From the NCBI GenBank assembly GCA_943912835.1, contig CALTVJ010000026.1, positions 1 to 23,038 on the forward strand: 23,038 nt of DNA, read 5' to 3'. Of the stretch, positions 16,316 to 23,038 are shown piece after piece (the first letter of the stretch is position 1; the number at the start of each line of letters is the position of its first letter). This DNA is from an uncultured Porphyromonas sp. Lineage in GTDB: Bacteria; Bacteroidota; Bacteroidia; Bacteroidales; Porphyromonadaceae. The translations under genes were made by a program, and so were the position numbers. Below the pieces are notes generated by a model. That model was given only the letters and a program-made list of their open reading frames with translations, did no database searches and was not told the DNA's origin.

Positions 16316-16882
16316 ATGAAACTACCTGTTTATCTATACGGACACCCTGTCCTCCGTCAAGTTGGCGAAGATATTTCTTCAGACTATCCCGATCTCAAAC
16401 AACTCATCGACGATATGTGGGAAACCATGTATTTCACAGAGGGAATTGGTCTAGCAGCACCACAGATTGGTCGTGCAATACGTCTCTTTGTCATTGATGC
16501 CGATGTAATGAAAGACGATTTTCCCGAATGTGCGTTCTTCAAGCGTTGTTTCATTAACGCGCATATTGTCGAGTACTCAGACTACCAAGTGACAGAGAAT
16601 GAAGGTTGCCTTAGTATACCTGGCATCCACGAGAAAGTGGAGCGTCCCAACAGCATCACGATAGAGTATGTCAATGAGAATTTTGAGCCTCAACGCGAAA
16701 CGTTCTCAGGCTTCGCCGCTCGTGTTGTACAGCACGAGTATGACCACATTGAGGGCGAACTGTTTATCGATAAAATCTCTGCCGTACGCAAGAGCATGAT
16801 TAAGGGTAAACTGCTCAACATCGCCAAGGGCAAAACCCATGCAAACTATCGTACCGTTATCGCCCCTCAAAAACGCAAGTAA
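16316..16882 (+). CDS. def: Peptide deformylase
   Basis: Metalloenzyme that removes the formyl group from the starting methionine of new proteins at the ribosome. All three family motifs are intact in the 188-residue chain: motif I GIGLAAPQ (43-50), motif II EGCLS (96-100) with metal ligand C98, and motif III QHEYDH (139-144) with ligands H140 and H144 and catalytic E141. An insertion between motifs I and II (DADVMKDDFPECAFFKRC) is typical of Bacteroidota enzymes. It starts 18 bases after the permease stop and ends 4 bases before aguA, so it belongs to the same transcript. The C-terminal lysine-rich tail (KGKTHANYRTVIAPQKRK) extends past the core helix. Confidence 0.96.
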   Translation: MKLPVYLYGHPVLRQVGEDISSDYPDLKQLIDDMWETMYFTEGIGLAAPQIGRAIRLFVIDADVMKDDFPECAFFKRCFINAHIVEYSDYQVTENEGCLSIPGIHEKVERPNSITIEYVNENFEPQRETFSGFAARVVQHEYDHIEGELFIDKISAVRKSMIKGKLLNIAKGKTHANYRTVIAPQKRK

Positions 16883-16886
16883 TCCG

Positions 16887-17942
16887 ATGAAATTAACCCT
16901 GATACCAGAGTGGGAGGAGCAAGACCTTACACTTCTTACTTGGCCACATAAGGATAGCGACTGGGCTGATATGCTCCCAGAGATTGAGGCCTGCTACATG
17001 GAGATTGCCTCGGCAATACTCCGTTACCAAGACTTACTCGTATTGAGCGTTGAGCCTAAAAGAGTGAGAGAACTCTTTGCTGGGCAAGAACATCCACACA
17101 AGCTCTACGTCTTAGAGATGCCAAGCAACGATACATGGGTACGAGACTATGGACCTCTATCTTTTCGAGTAGAGCAAGAGGACGGTAGTATTGTCAAAGC
17201 CATTGCCGACTTTACTTTCAATGGTTGGGGTATGAAGTTTGCTGCTGCCAAAGACAATCTAATGACCCGTTGTCTATATCTTAGTGCAGCCTTTCGTCGA
17301 GACATTCAGACGCTCAATCGTCTCATGCTCGTCCTCGAAGGCGGAGGCGTTGAGAGTGATGGACGAGGGACAATCCTCTCTACCTATGGTTGTATCCATG
17401 AGCCCAACCGTAATCCGGGCTTTGGCGAAGAAGATTTGCAAAACCTCGTTGCAGAGTCTTTGGGCGCAGAGCGACTCATCTTGCTACGCAATGGAGAGCT
17501 TGAGGGGGATGACACCGATGGCCATATAGATACCTTGGCTCGCTTCCTATCACCTACACAGATAGCCTATGTACAGTGTGAAGATGGTTATGATTTGCAC
17601 TATCATGGACTCAAACGTATGGAACAAGAGCTTCAAGAACTCAAAACACCAGAAGGCGAACCCTACGAGTTAATACCACTCCCACTCCCTAGTGCCATAT
17701 ACGAAGAAGATGGACACCGTCTACCTGCAACCTATGCAAACTTCCTCTTTGTCAATGGAGCTATCATCGTTCCCACCTATGCACAACCGAGTGATGAGGT
17801 TGCTATAAGTCGCCTACAAGCAGCTTGCCCAGACCGTGAGGTCATTGGTGTAGATTGTCGTCAGTTAATCAGACAACATGGTAGCCTACACTGCGCAACG
17901 ATGCAAATACCACAAGGGTTTATGAACAAAGACAATTGGTAA
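16887..17942 (+). CDS. aguA: Agmatine deiminase
   Basis: Hydrolyses agmatine to N-carbamoylputrescine and ammonia, the second step of the arginine decarboxylase route to putrescine. The 351-residue protein belongs to the guanidino-group-modifying superfamily (peptidyl-arginine deiminase/PAD_porph branch). Active-site motifs seen are NDTWVRDYGP (81-90), EGGGVESDG (151-159), DGHID (211-215) and GSLHCATMQIP with the nucleophile C336. The ATG at 16887 is preferred over an in-frame ATG at 16839, which lies inside def; MKLTLIPEWEEQD is the family N-terminus. A 4-base gap on each side couples it to def and aguB. The product of the next gene uses its product, which strongly supports the assignment over a protein-arginine deiminase. 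Confidence 0.93.
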   Translation: MKLTLIPEWEEQDLTLLTWPHKDSDWADMLPEIEACYMEIASAILRYQDLLVLSVEPKRVRELFAGQEHPHKLYVLEMPSNDTWVRDYGPLSFRVEQEDGSIVKAIADFTFNGWGMKFAAAKDNLMTRCLYLSAAFRRDIQTLNRLMLVLEGGGVESDGRGTILSTYGCIHEPNRNPGFGEEDLQNLVAESLGAERLILLRNGELEGDDTDGHIDTLARFLSPTQIAYVQCEDGYDLHYHGLKRMEQELQELKTPEGEPYELIPLPLPSAIYEEDGHRLPATYANFLFVNGAIIVPTYAQPSDEVAISRLQAACPDREVIGVDCRQLIRQHGSLHCATMQIPQGFMNKDNW

Positions 17943-17946
17943 TCTT

Positions 17947-18819
17947 ATGAAAGTCGGAATTATACAACAAGCCAATACGGCGAATCACCAAGATAATAAA
18001 CAAAGACTTATTAAGTCTATCAAACATTTAGCTCAACAAGGAGCCGAGCTTGTGGTGCTTCAAGAGCTACACAATAGTCTATATTTTTGTCAGACCGAGG
18101 ATGTAGACGTTTTTGACCAAGCAGAGCCGATACCAGGAGCCAGCACAGAGGAGTTCGGAGCAATCGCCCGTGAATGTGGGATTGTCCTTGTCCTCTCCCT
18201 CTTCGAGCGTAGAGCGGCTGGACTGTATCACAATACAGCTGTGGTCCTAGAACGTGATGGTAGCATTGCTGGGAAATATCGTAAGATGCATATCCCCGAT
18301 GACCCCGCCTACTACGAGAAGTTTTACTTTACACCTGGTGACCTGGGATTCGAACCTATACAGACATCTGTTGGGAAACTTGGGGTACTCGTATGTTGGG
18401 ACCAATGGTACCCCGAGGCTGCACGCCTCATGGCTATGAGAGGAGCCGAGGTGCTCATCTACCCGACAGCTATCGGCTGGGAGAGTAGCGACCATGCTAG
18501 CGAACAAACCAGACAGAGCGATGCTTGGCAACTCGTACAACGTGGCCATGCCGTTGCCAATGGATTACCCGTAATCACAGTAAATCGTGTGGGGCATGAA
18601 GAAGACCCATCGGGACAAACTCAGGGAATATTATTTTGGGGACGTAGCTTCGTGACCGGTCCTCAAGGAGAACTCCTCTGCGAGCTAGGTCGTGAAGAAG
18701 AAACTGCCATCGTAGATGTAGACCTTGTGCGTAGCGAAAAAGTACGTCGTTGGTGGCCATTCTTCCGTGATAGACGAATTGATGCCTTTGATGGTCTTAC
18801 CAAACGTTTTTTAGATTAG
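17947..18819 (+). CDS. aguB: N-carbamoylputrescine amidase
   Basis: Nitrilase-superfamily amidase that converts N-carbamoylputrescine to putrescine, CO2 and ammonia. The catalytic triad is visible in the 290-residue chain: E40 in LVVLQELHN, K113 in YRKMHIPDD and C150 in GVLVCWDQWYPEAARL. The sequences PDDPAYYEKFYFTPGD and IYPTAIGW are typical of the AguB/plant CPA group. It follows aguA after 4 bases, and the two catalyse consecutive reactions, which makes the functional call firm. No arginine decarboxylase (speA) gene is present in the window, so agmatine must come from an enzyme encoded elsewhere or from outside the cell. It is the last gene of the rbfA operon; 104 bases follow before the next gene. 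Confidence 0.94.
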   Translation: MKVGIIQQANTANHQDNKQRLIKSIKHLAQQGAELVVLQELHNSLYFCQTEDVDVFDQAEPIPGASTEEFGAIARECGIVLVLSLFERRAAGLYHNTAVVLERDGSIAGKYRKMHIPDDPAYYEKFYFTPGDLGFEPIQTSVGKLGVLVCWDQWYPEAARLMAMRGAEVLIYPTAIGWESSDHASEQTRQSDAWQLVQRGHAVANGLPVITVNRVGHEEDPSGQTQGILFWGRSFVTGPQGELLCELGREEETAIVDVDLVRSEKVRRWWPFFRDRRIDAFDGLTKRFLD

Positions 18820-18859
18820 AGGACACAGCCCTGACATATATGCCACGCGACTGAAGCAT

Positions 18860-18880
18860 ATAGTTTGGGGCATAAACTAT
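18860..18880 (+). terminator. Weak inverted repeat after aguB
   Basis: ATAGTTT (18860-18866) and AAACTAT (18874-18880) form a perfect 7-bp, AT-rich stem with a 7-base loop, 40 bases after the aguB stop. A U-rich stretch (TCTTTTGTTTTG) follows only 13 bases later. A terminator is possible but not well supported. Confidence 0.3.
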
Positions 18881-18923
18881 CTACCCTACAAAATCTTTTG
18901 TTTTGTAATCAAGCAAGCCTTAG

Positions 18924-19472
18924 ATGATAATTGCACAACAAAAACGCAAAGAAAACATTTGTGAATACCTCCTCTATATGTGGCAAGTTGAAGACCTTCT
19001 ACGAGCCACAGAGTGTAAGAGTGAAAAAATAGAGGAGCTAATACTCCCTAAGTATCTGTCTAGTGGCGTAGATGTAGCGCCTATACGTCAGTGGTACAAC
19101 GAGCTTGCAGATATGATGCGACAAGAGGGGAAACAACAGAGTGGACACCTAGACATCAATCGCATCGTTTTGATGCAGCTCGAGGAGCTACACAGAGAGC
19201 TCCTCGCTAATGAAAAAGATTATGTATATCAAGGTTTGCACTATCAGATTTTGCCTGCGGTCATACAGCTCCGAACCAAAAGTGCAGGTCAAGAAGTCGG
19301 TGACCTAGAGACTTGTTTCAATGCGGTCTATGGTTATCTTACTCTCAGACTAAAAGGCGAAGAGGTCAGTGAAGAGACACAAAAAAGCATCAAACAGATG
19401 AGTACCTTTTTGGCTATGCTTGCACACAAATACAAGCTCGCCCAAGAGGCTGATGCCAACGAACAAGTTTGA
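18924..19472 (+). CDS. DUF4924 family protein of unknown function
   Basis: Conserved hypothetical protein of the Bacteroidota, recognised from its N-terminus MIIAQQKRKENICEYLLYMWQVEDLLRA. The 182 residues are predicted to be almost wholly alpha-helical, with no signal peptide, membrane segment or enzyme motif, so a cytoplasmic helical bundle is likely. The second half (QGLHYQILPAVIQLRTKSAG, then CFNAVYGYLTLRLKGEEVSEETQKSI) is family-typical. It starts with ATG 104 bases after aguB and ends 13 bases before rfbD, so it is probably co-transcribed with rfbD. No clear TAnnTTTG box is seen in front of it. Its function is unknown and the neighbours do not settle it. Confidence 0.85.
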   Translation: MIIAQQKRKENICEYLLYMWQVEDLLRATECKSEKIEELILPKYLSSGVDVAPIRQWYNELADMMRQEGKQQSGHLDINRIVLMQLEELHRELLANEKDYVYQGLHYQILPAVIQLRTKSAGQEVGDLETCFNAVYGYLTLRLKGEEVSEETQKSIKQMSTFLAMLAHKYKLAQEADANEQV

Positions 19473-19485
19473 AGCCATCATCGTA

Positions 19486-20394
19486 ATGAAAAAGTTACGC
19501 ATTATTCTTACCGGTGCTGATGGACAGCTAGGGCAGTCTGTACAGACTGTCGCCAGTAGAGACTTCACAGAGATTGAGGTCGTTCCAACCAATCGCTCCA
19601 CACTAGACGTTAGCCAGCAAGGTGTATTAGAGGACTTCGTGCGTCGTCATCCATCCTCTTTGCCAACCTTACTAGTTAATTGCGCTGCATATACAGCTGT
19701 AGACAAAGCTGAGACTGAGGACGAAGAGGCATACGAACTCAATAGCTTCGCTCCTGGATTTCTAGCATATAGTTGTAGTTTAATGGATATGATGATGATA
19801 CATATCTCGACAGACTATGTGTTTGATGGTACAGCGCAAGAGCCCTACGCCGAGGACGATGAAGCAAAACCTCTCTCTGTCTACGGAGCAAGCAAGGCTG
19901 TTGGCGAGGAAAACGTGCGTCGCTTTTTGGGATTACGATCAGTGACCATACGCACATCTTGGCTATATAGCCCTTACGGCAAGAACTTTGTCAAAACGAT
20001 GATACGTCTTAGCCACGAGCGAGAACAAATAGCCGTGGTTGACGACCAGCTTGGTAGCCCAACCTATGCCCCTCACCTAGCCGATGCCATTCTGCATATT
20101 GCACTCGATGCAGTAGAGCGTGGATACTTCCCCTACTCTACAATACATTATACCAATAAAGGGGCTTGCTCATGGTGCAAACTAGCAGAGTATAGCATCA
20201 ACCTTATGGGCAATAAAGCATGCCAAGTAAAAGCTATTAGTAGCGAAGAGTATACACAGACACAAGCCAAGCGACCCAAGTATAGTATCCTTAGTTTAAA
20301 GAGACTAGAAGAAACCTATGGTATCACTCCTCCACGTTGGGAAGAAGGACTCTTAGAGATGAGTTTATCCTCCAATACAAGCAAGTCTAATTAA
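19486..20394 (+). CDS. rfbD: dTDP-4-dehydrorhamnose reductase
   Basis: NAD(P)H-dependent reductase that makes dTDP-L-rhamnose from dTDP-4-dehydro-L-rhamnose, the last step of rhamnose donor synthesis for surface polysaccharides. It is an extended short-chain dehydrogenase: Rossmann motif GADGQLG (10-16), STDYVFDG (108-115) with the catalytic serine/threonine region, and YGASK (133-137) with catalytic Tyr and Lys; RTSWLYSPYGKNFV and DQLGSPTYAPHLAD are RfbD hallmarks. The start is ATG 19486 (MKKLRIILTG), which puts the nucleotide-binding strand at the very N-terminus as usual; an in-frame ATG at 19420 would overlap the previous gene and add an unrelated segment. The resulting length is 302 residues. 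rfbA, rfbB and rfbC are not in the window. Confidence 0.93.
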   Translation: MKKLRIILTGADGQLGQSVQTVASRDFTEIEVVPTNRSTLDVSQQGVLEDFVRRHPSSLPTLLVNCAAYTAVDKAETEDEEAYELNSFAPGFLAYSCSLMDMMMIHISTDYVFDGTAQEPYAEDDEAKPLSVYGASKAVGEENVRRFLGLRSVTIRTSWLYSPYGKNFVKTMIRLSHEREQIAVVDDQLGSPTYAPHLADAILHIALDAVERGYFPYSTIHYTNKGACSWCKLAEYSINLMGNKACQVKAISSEEYTQTQAKRPKYSILSLKRLEETYGITPPRWEEGLLEMSLSSNTSKSN

Positions 20395-20424
20395 CCCTAC
20401 ACAAGAGGTATTACAACGAAACAA

Positions 20425-20432
20425 TACTTTTA
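20425..20432 (+). promoter_or_regulatory. Possible -7 box (TACTTTTA) for prfC
   Basis: TACTTTTA matches seven of eight constraints of TAnnTTTG (final A for G) and lies 19 bases before the prfC ATG. The 56-base gap after rfbD could hold a promoter, but read-through from rfbD is equally possible. Confidence 0.25.
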
Positions 20433-20450
20433 CAACTATACCCACAGACT

Positions 20451-22037
20451 ATGAGTCAATATAGCAACGAAATAAATCTTAGACGAACTTTTGCTATCAT
20501 CAGCCACCCAGACGCAGGGAAAACAACACTAACAGAGAAGCTCCTGCTTTTTGGTGGTGCTATTCACGTTGCGGGAGCTGTCAAAAGCAATAAAATTAAA
20601 AAGACAGCTACCAGTGACTGGATGGAAATTGAGAAACAACGTGGTATCTCGGTAGCTACGTCTGTTATGGGATTTGAGTATCGAGGTCACAAGGTTAATA
20701 TCCTCGACACACCTGGTCACCAAGACTTTGCCGAAGATACGTTCCGTACACTCACAGCCGTTGATAGCGTTATTATTGTCATCGACTCTGCTAAAGGGGT
20801 AGAAGCTCAAACACGCAAACTTATGGAGGTTTGCCGTATGCGCAAGACGCCCGTTATCGTCTTCATTAACAAGTTGGACCGTGAGGGACGAGACACTTTC
20901 GACCTATTAGACGAAGTCGAAAACGAGTTACAAATCAAAGTACGACCTCTTTCTTGGCCAATCGATATGGGGCAACGTTTCAAAGGCGTGTACAACATCT
21001 ACGAAGAGGGACTTAATCTCTTTACCCCAGACAAACAACGCATTACAGAGACGATTGCATTCAAAGACATCAATTCGCCTGAATTGGAACAATATATCAG
21101 TGCGGAGCAGGCAGAGAAATTGCGTAATGACTTAGAGCTTGTCGAGGGCGTATATCCCGAGTTTGATAGAGAGAGCTATCTCAGAGGAGAGCTTGCACCG
21201 GTCTTCTTTGGTTCGGCTCTGAATAATTTCGGAGTACAAGAGCTTCTCAATTGTTTCATAGACATTGCACCATCACCTCAGCCAATACAAGCCGAGGAGC
21301 GTGTCGTAAATCCACACGAAGAGGGATTCACGGGCTTTGTCTTCAAGATACACGCCAATATGGACCCTAACCATCGTAGCTGTATTGCCTTCATCAAGAT
21401 TTGCTCAGGTCGCTTTGAGCGCAATGCCAACTACAAACACATTCGTCTTGGTAAGATGATGAAATTTAGCAGTCCTACTGCCTTCATGGCTCAAAAAAAA
21501 GAAACAGTCGAAGAAGCATATGCAGGAGATATTATAGGTCTACCAGATACGGGAAATTTCCGTATCGGTGATACACTCACATCAGGGGAGATACTTCACT
21601 TCAAGGGCTTACCTAGCTTCTCACCCGAGCAGTTTAAATACATCGAGAACCAAGACCCGATGAAAACCAAACAGCTTGCCAAGGGTATCGACCAACTCAT
21701 GGGCGAGGGTGTAGCACAGCTCTTTACGAATCAATTTAACGGACGCAAAATTATCGGCACAGTCGGTCAGCTACAATTTGAAGTCATTCAGTATCGATTG
21801 TTACACGAGTACGGAGCAGCTTGTCGTTGGGAGCCTATCAGTCTACACAAGGCTTGCTGGATTGAGAGTGACAACCCCGAAGCCCTGGAAAACTTCAAAC
21901 GTCGCAAAGCTCAATTTATGGCAAAAGACTTAGCAGGGCGAGACGTTTACCTTGCCGATAGTGGATATGTCTTGATGATGGCCCAACAAGATTTCCCCGA
22001 TATACGCTTCCATTTCACCAGCGAGTTTAGTAAATAA
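20451..22037 (+). CDS. prfC: Peptide chain release factor 3 (RF3)
   Basis: Translational GTPase that recycles RF1 and RF2 from the ribosome after peptide release. The 528 residues fit the family. GTP-binding motifs seen are G1 SHPDAGKTT (18-26; the PDAG form separates RF3 from EF-G and LepA), G2 RGISV (64-68), G3 DTPGH (86-90) and G4 NKLD (140-143). The RF3-specific stretch FRTLTAVDSVIIVIDSAKGVE and the C-terminal GVAQLFTNQFNGRKIIGTVGQLQFEVIQYRLLHEYG are also present. It starts with ATG 56 bases after rfbD and is followed 29 bases later by hemB, so the two may be co-transcribed. There is nothing unusual about the chain. Confidence 0.96.
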   Translation: MSQYSNEINLRRTFAIISHPDAGKTTLTEKLLLFGGAIHVAGAVKSNKIKKTATSDWMEIEKQRGISVATSVMGFEYRGHKVNILDTPGHQDFAEDTFRTLTAVDSVIIVIDSAKGVEAQTRKLMEVCRMRKTPVIVFINKLDREGRDTFDLLDEVENELQIKVRPLSWPIDMGQRFKGVYNIYEEGLNLFTPDKQRITETIAFKDINSPELEQYISAEQAEKLRNDLELVEGVYPEFDRESYLRGELAPVFFGSALNNFGVQELLNCFIDIAPSPQPIQAEERVVNPHEEGFTGFVFKIHANMDPNHRSCIAFIKICSGRFERNANYKHIRLGKMMKFSSPTAFMAQKKETVEEAYAGDIIGLPDTGNFRIGDTLTSGEILHFKGLPSFSPEQFKYIENQDPMKTKQLAKGIDQLMGEGVAQLFTNQFNGRKIIGTVGQLQFEVIQYRLLHEYGAACRWEPISLHKACWIESDNPEALENFKRRKAQFMAKDLAGRDVYLADSGYVLMMAQQDFPDIRFHFTSEFSK

Positions 22038-22066
22038 GAACCAACAATAGATTAAACAAAGATTCT

Positions 22067-23035
22067 ATGTTTCCGCAGAATAGATTTCGTCGCCTAAGAC
22101 AATCGCCCGAATTACGTACGATGGTTAGAGAGACCTTCTTACATCCATCGGATTTCATTGCGCCTTTGTTTGTCGTGCACGGCAATGGCATCAAAGAAGA
22201 AATTAGCTCTATGCCTGGGCAATATCGTTACAGTGTGGACCAGCTTGTCACCTATTGTCAAACATTAGAGGGCTTAGGTATATCTGGTGTTATTCTCTTC
22301 GGTATTCCCAAAGAAAAAGATGCAACAGGGAGTGAAGCATACAGCGATGACGGCATCGTACAGCAAGCAGTGCGTGCCATCAAGCAGAGCTGTCCTAAAC
22401 TACTCGTCATTGCCGATATTTGTATGTGTGAATACACAGATCACGGGCATTGTGGTATTATCCATGATAACGAAGTACTCAATGACGAAACACTCGAATA
22501 CCTCGCCAAGCAAGCTATTTCCTTTGCTCGTGCTGGGGTAGATATGGTCGCACCAAGCGATATGATGGACGGACGCATCGCTGTGCTTCGAGAGGCTTTG
22601 GACAAAGCTGGTTACAAAAATATGCCTATTATGAGCTATGCAGCGAAATTTAGCTCGGCATTTTATGGACCTTTTAGAGAAGCAGCAGAGAGTGCGCCTT
22701 CTTTTGGAGATAGACGTGCCTATCAAATGGATCCAGCCAATGGCAAGGAGGCTCTTCGCGAAATTGAGAGCGATATTGACGAGGGTGCAGATATCATCAT
22801 GGTGAAACCTGCACTCGCCTACCTAGACGTCATCAAAGAAGCAAGCCTACGTTACGATATTCCTCTTGCAGCCTACCAAGTCAGTGGTGAATATGCTATG
22901 ATTAAGGCCGCCGCCGCAAATGGTTGGATTGACGAGGAGCGCATTATTATGGAGAGCCTTCTCTCGATACGTCGTGCAGGCGCAAAGATTATACTCACCT
23001 ACTTTGCCGAATACGCTGCTCGCAGACTGCAATAA
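22067..23035 (+). CDS. hemB: Porphobilinogen synthase (delta-aminolevulinic acid dehydratase)
   Basis: Cytosolic enzyme that condenses two 5-aminolevulinate molecules to porphobilinogen, the first common step of tetrapyrrole synthesis. The 322-residue chain is complete and has both Schiff-base lysines, K194 in SYAAKFSSAFYGPFR and K247 in IIMVKPALAYLD. The metal-binding segment ICMCEYTDHGHCG carries three cysteines (C119, C121, C129), which marks the zinc-dependent type rather than the magnesium type with aspartates. A possible allosteric magnesium region near YQVSGEYAMIKAA is conserved. ATG 22067 gives the usual N-terminus (FRRLRQSPELRTMVRE). The gene ends 3 bases before the end of the window, so its downstream context is unknown. 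Confidence 0.96.
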   Translation: MFPQNRFRRLRQSPELRTMVRETFLHPSDFIAPLFVVHGNGIKEEISSMPGQYRYSVDQLVTYCQTLEGLGISGVILFGIPKEKDATGSEAYSDDGIVQQAVRAIKQSCPKLLVIADICMCEYTDHGHCGIIHDNEVLNDETLEYLAKQAISFARAGVDMVAPSDMMDGRIAVLREALDKAGYKNMPIMSYAAKFSSAFYGPFREAAESAPSFGDRRAYQMDPANGKEALREIESDIDEGADIIMVKPALAYLDVIKEASLRYDIPLAAYQVSGEYAMIKAAAANGWIDEERIIMESLLSIRRAGAKIILTYFAEYAARRLQ

Positions 23036-23038
23036 TCC

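Noticed and set aside
16839..16886. Upstream in-frame ATG as the start of aguA.
   Set aside because: It lies within the end of def and adds a segment unlike the family; ATG 16887 gives the conserved N-terminus and a 4-base gap.
21493..21500. A8 run inside prfC, considered as a programmed frameshift site.
   Set aside because: The frame continues without change through the conserved RF3 C-terminus, and no downstream structure or alternative frame supports a shift.

Overview
The window looks like chromosomal DNA from a member of the Bacteroidota, most likely Porphyromonas or a close relative in the Bacteroidales. The reasons are a full-length SprA/Sov type IX secretion translocon, promoter-like TAnnTTTG boxes 20-50 bases before several starts, the lack of obvious Shine-Dalgarno sequences, a DUF4924 gene (a Bacteroidota-restricted family), and an agmatine deiminase/N-carbamoylputrescine amidase pair of the type found in this phylum. 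No phage, insertion sequence, CRISPR, tRNA or rRNA signal was seen. Species assignment is not possible from sequence alone.

Left part (1-7044), all on the minus strand: nifJ, a one-chain pyruvate:ferredoxin oxidoreductase of central anaerobic metabolism; a lipoprotein of the GHL10/DUF187 family, the family of the E. coli peptidoglycan glycosidase DigH; and two adjacent, clearly paralogous lipoproteins of about 220 residues. The lipoproteins resemble the non-catalytic pro-region of Bacteroidota subtilisin-like (S8) proteases but carry no protease domain. The intergenic regions hold several perfect inverted repeats and TAnnTTTG boxes.

Centre (7045-14718): a 281-base divergent control region rich in small repeats, then sprA/sov (2375 residues, TTG start). 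Sov is the giant outer-membrane beta-barrel through which type IX cargo leaves the cell. A 265-base interval follows it, with a 13-bp perfect inverted repeat and copies of a 14-base motif that also occurs upstream of sprA.

Right part (14719-23035), all on the plus strand: a compact probable operon rbfA - FtsX/LolC-type permease - def - aguA - aguB (gaps of 4-18 bases) links ribosome maturation, lipoprotein release, removal of N-formyl groups and putrescine synthesis from agmatine. After it come a DUF4924 gene closely followed by rfbD (last step of dTDP-L-rhamnose synthesis), then prfC (release factor RF3) and hemB (porphobilinogen synthase), which runs almost to the end of the window.

Most of the window is housekeeping. 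The parts worth a second look are the tandem propeptide-like lipoproteins facing sov, the repeat-rich DNA on both sides of sov, and the stacked palindromes in front of nifJ.
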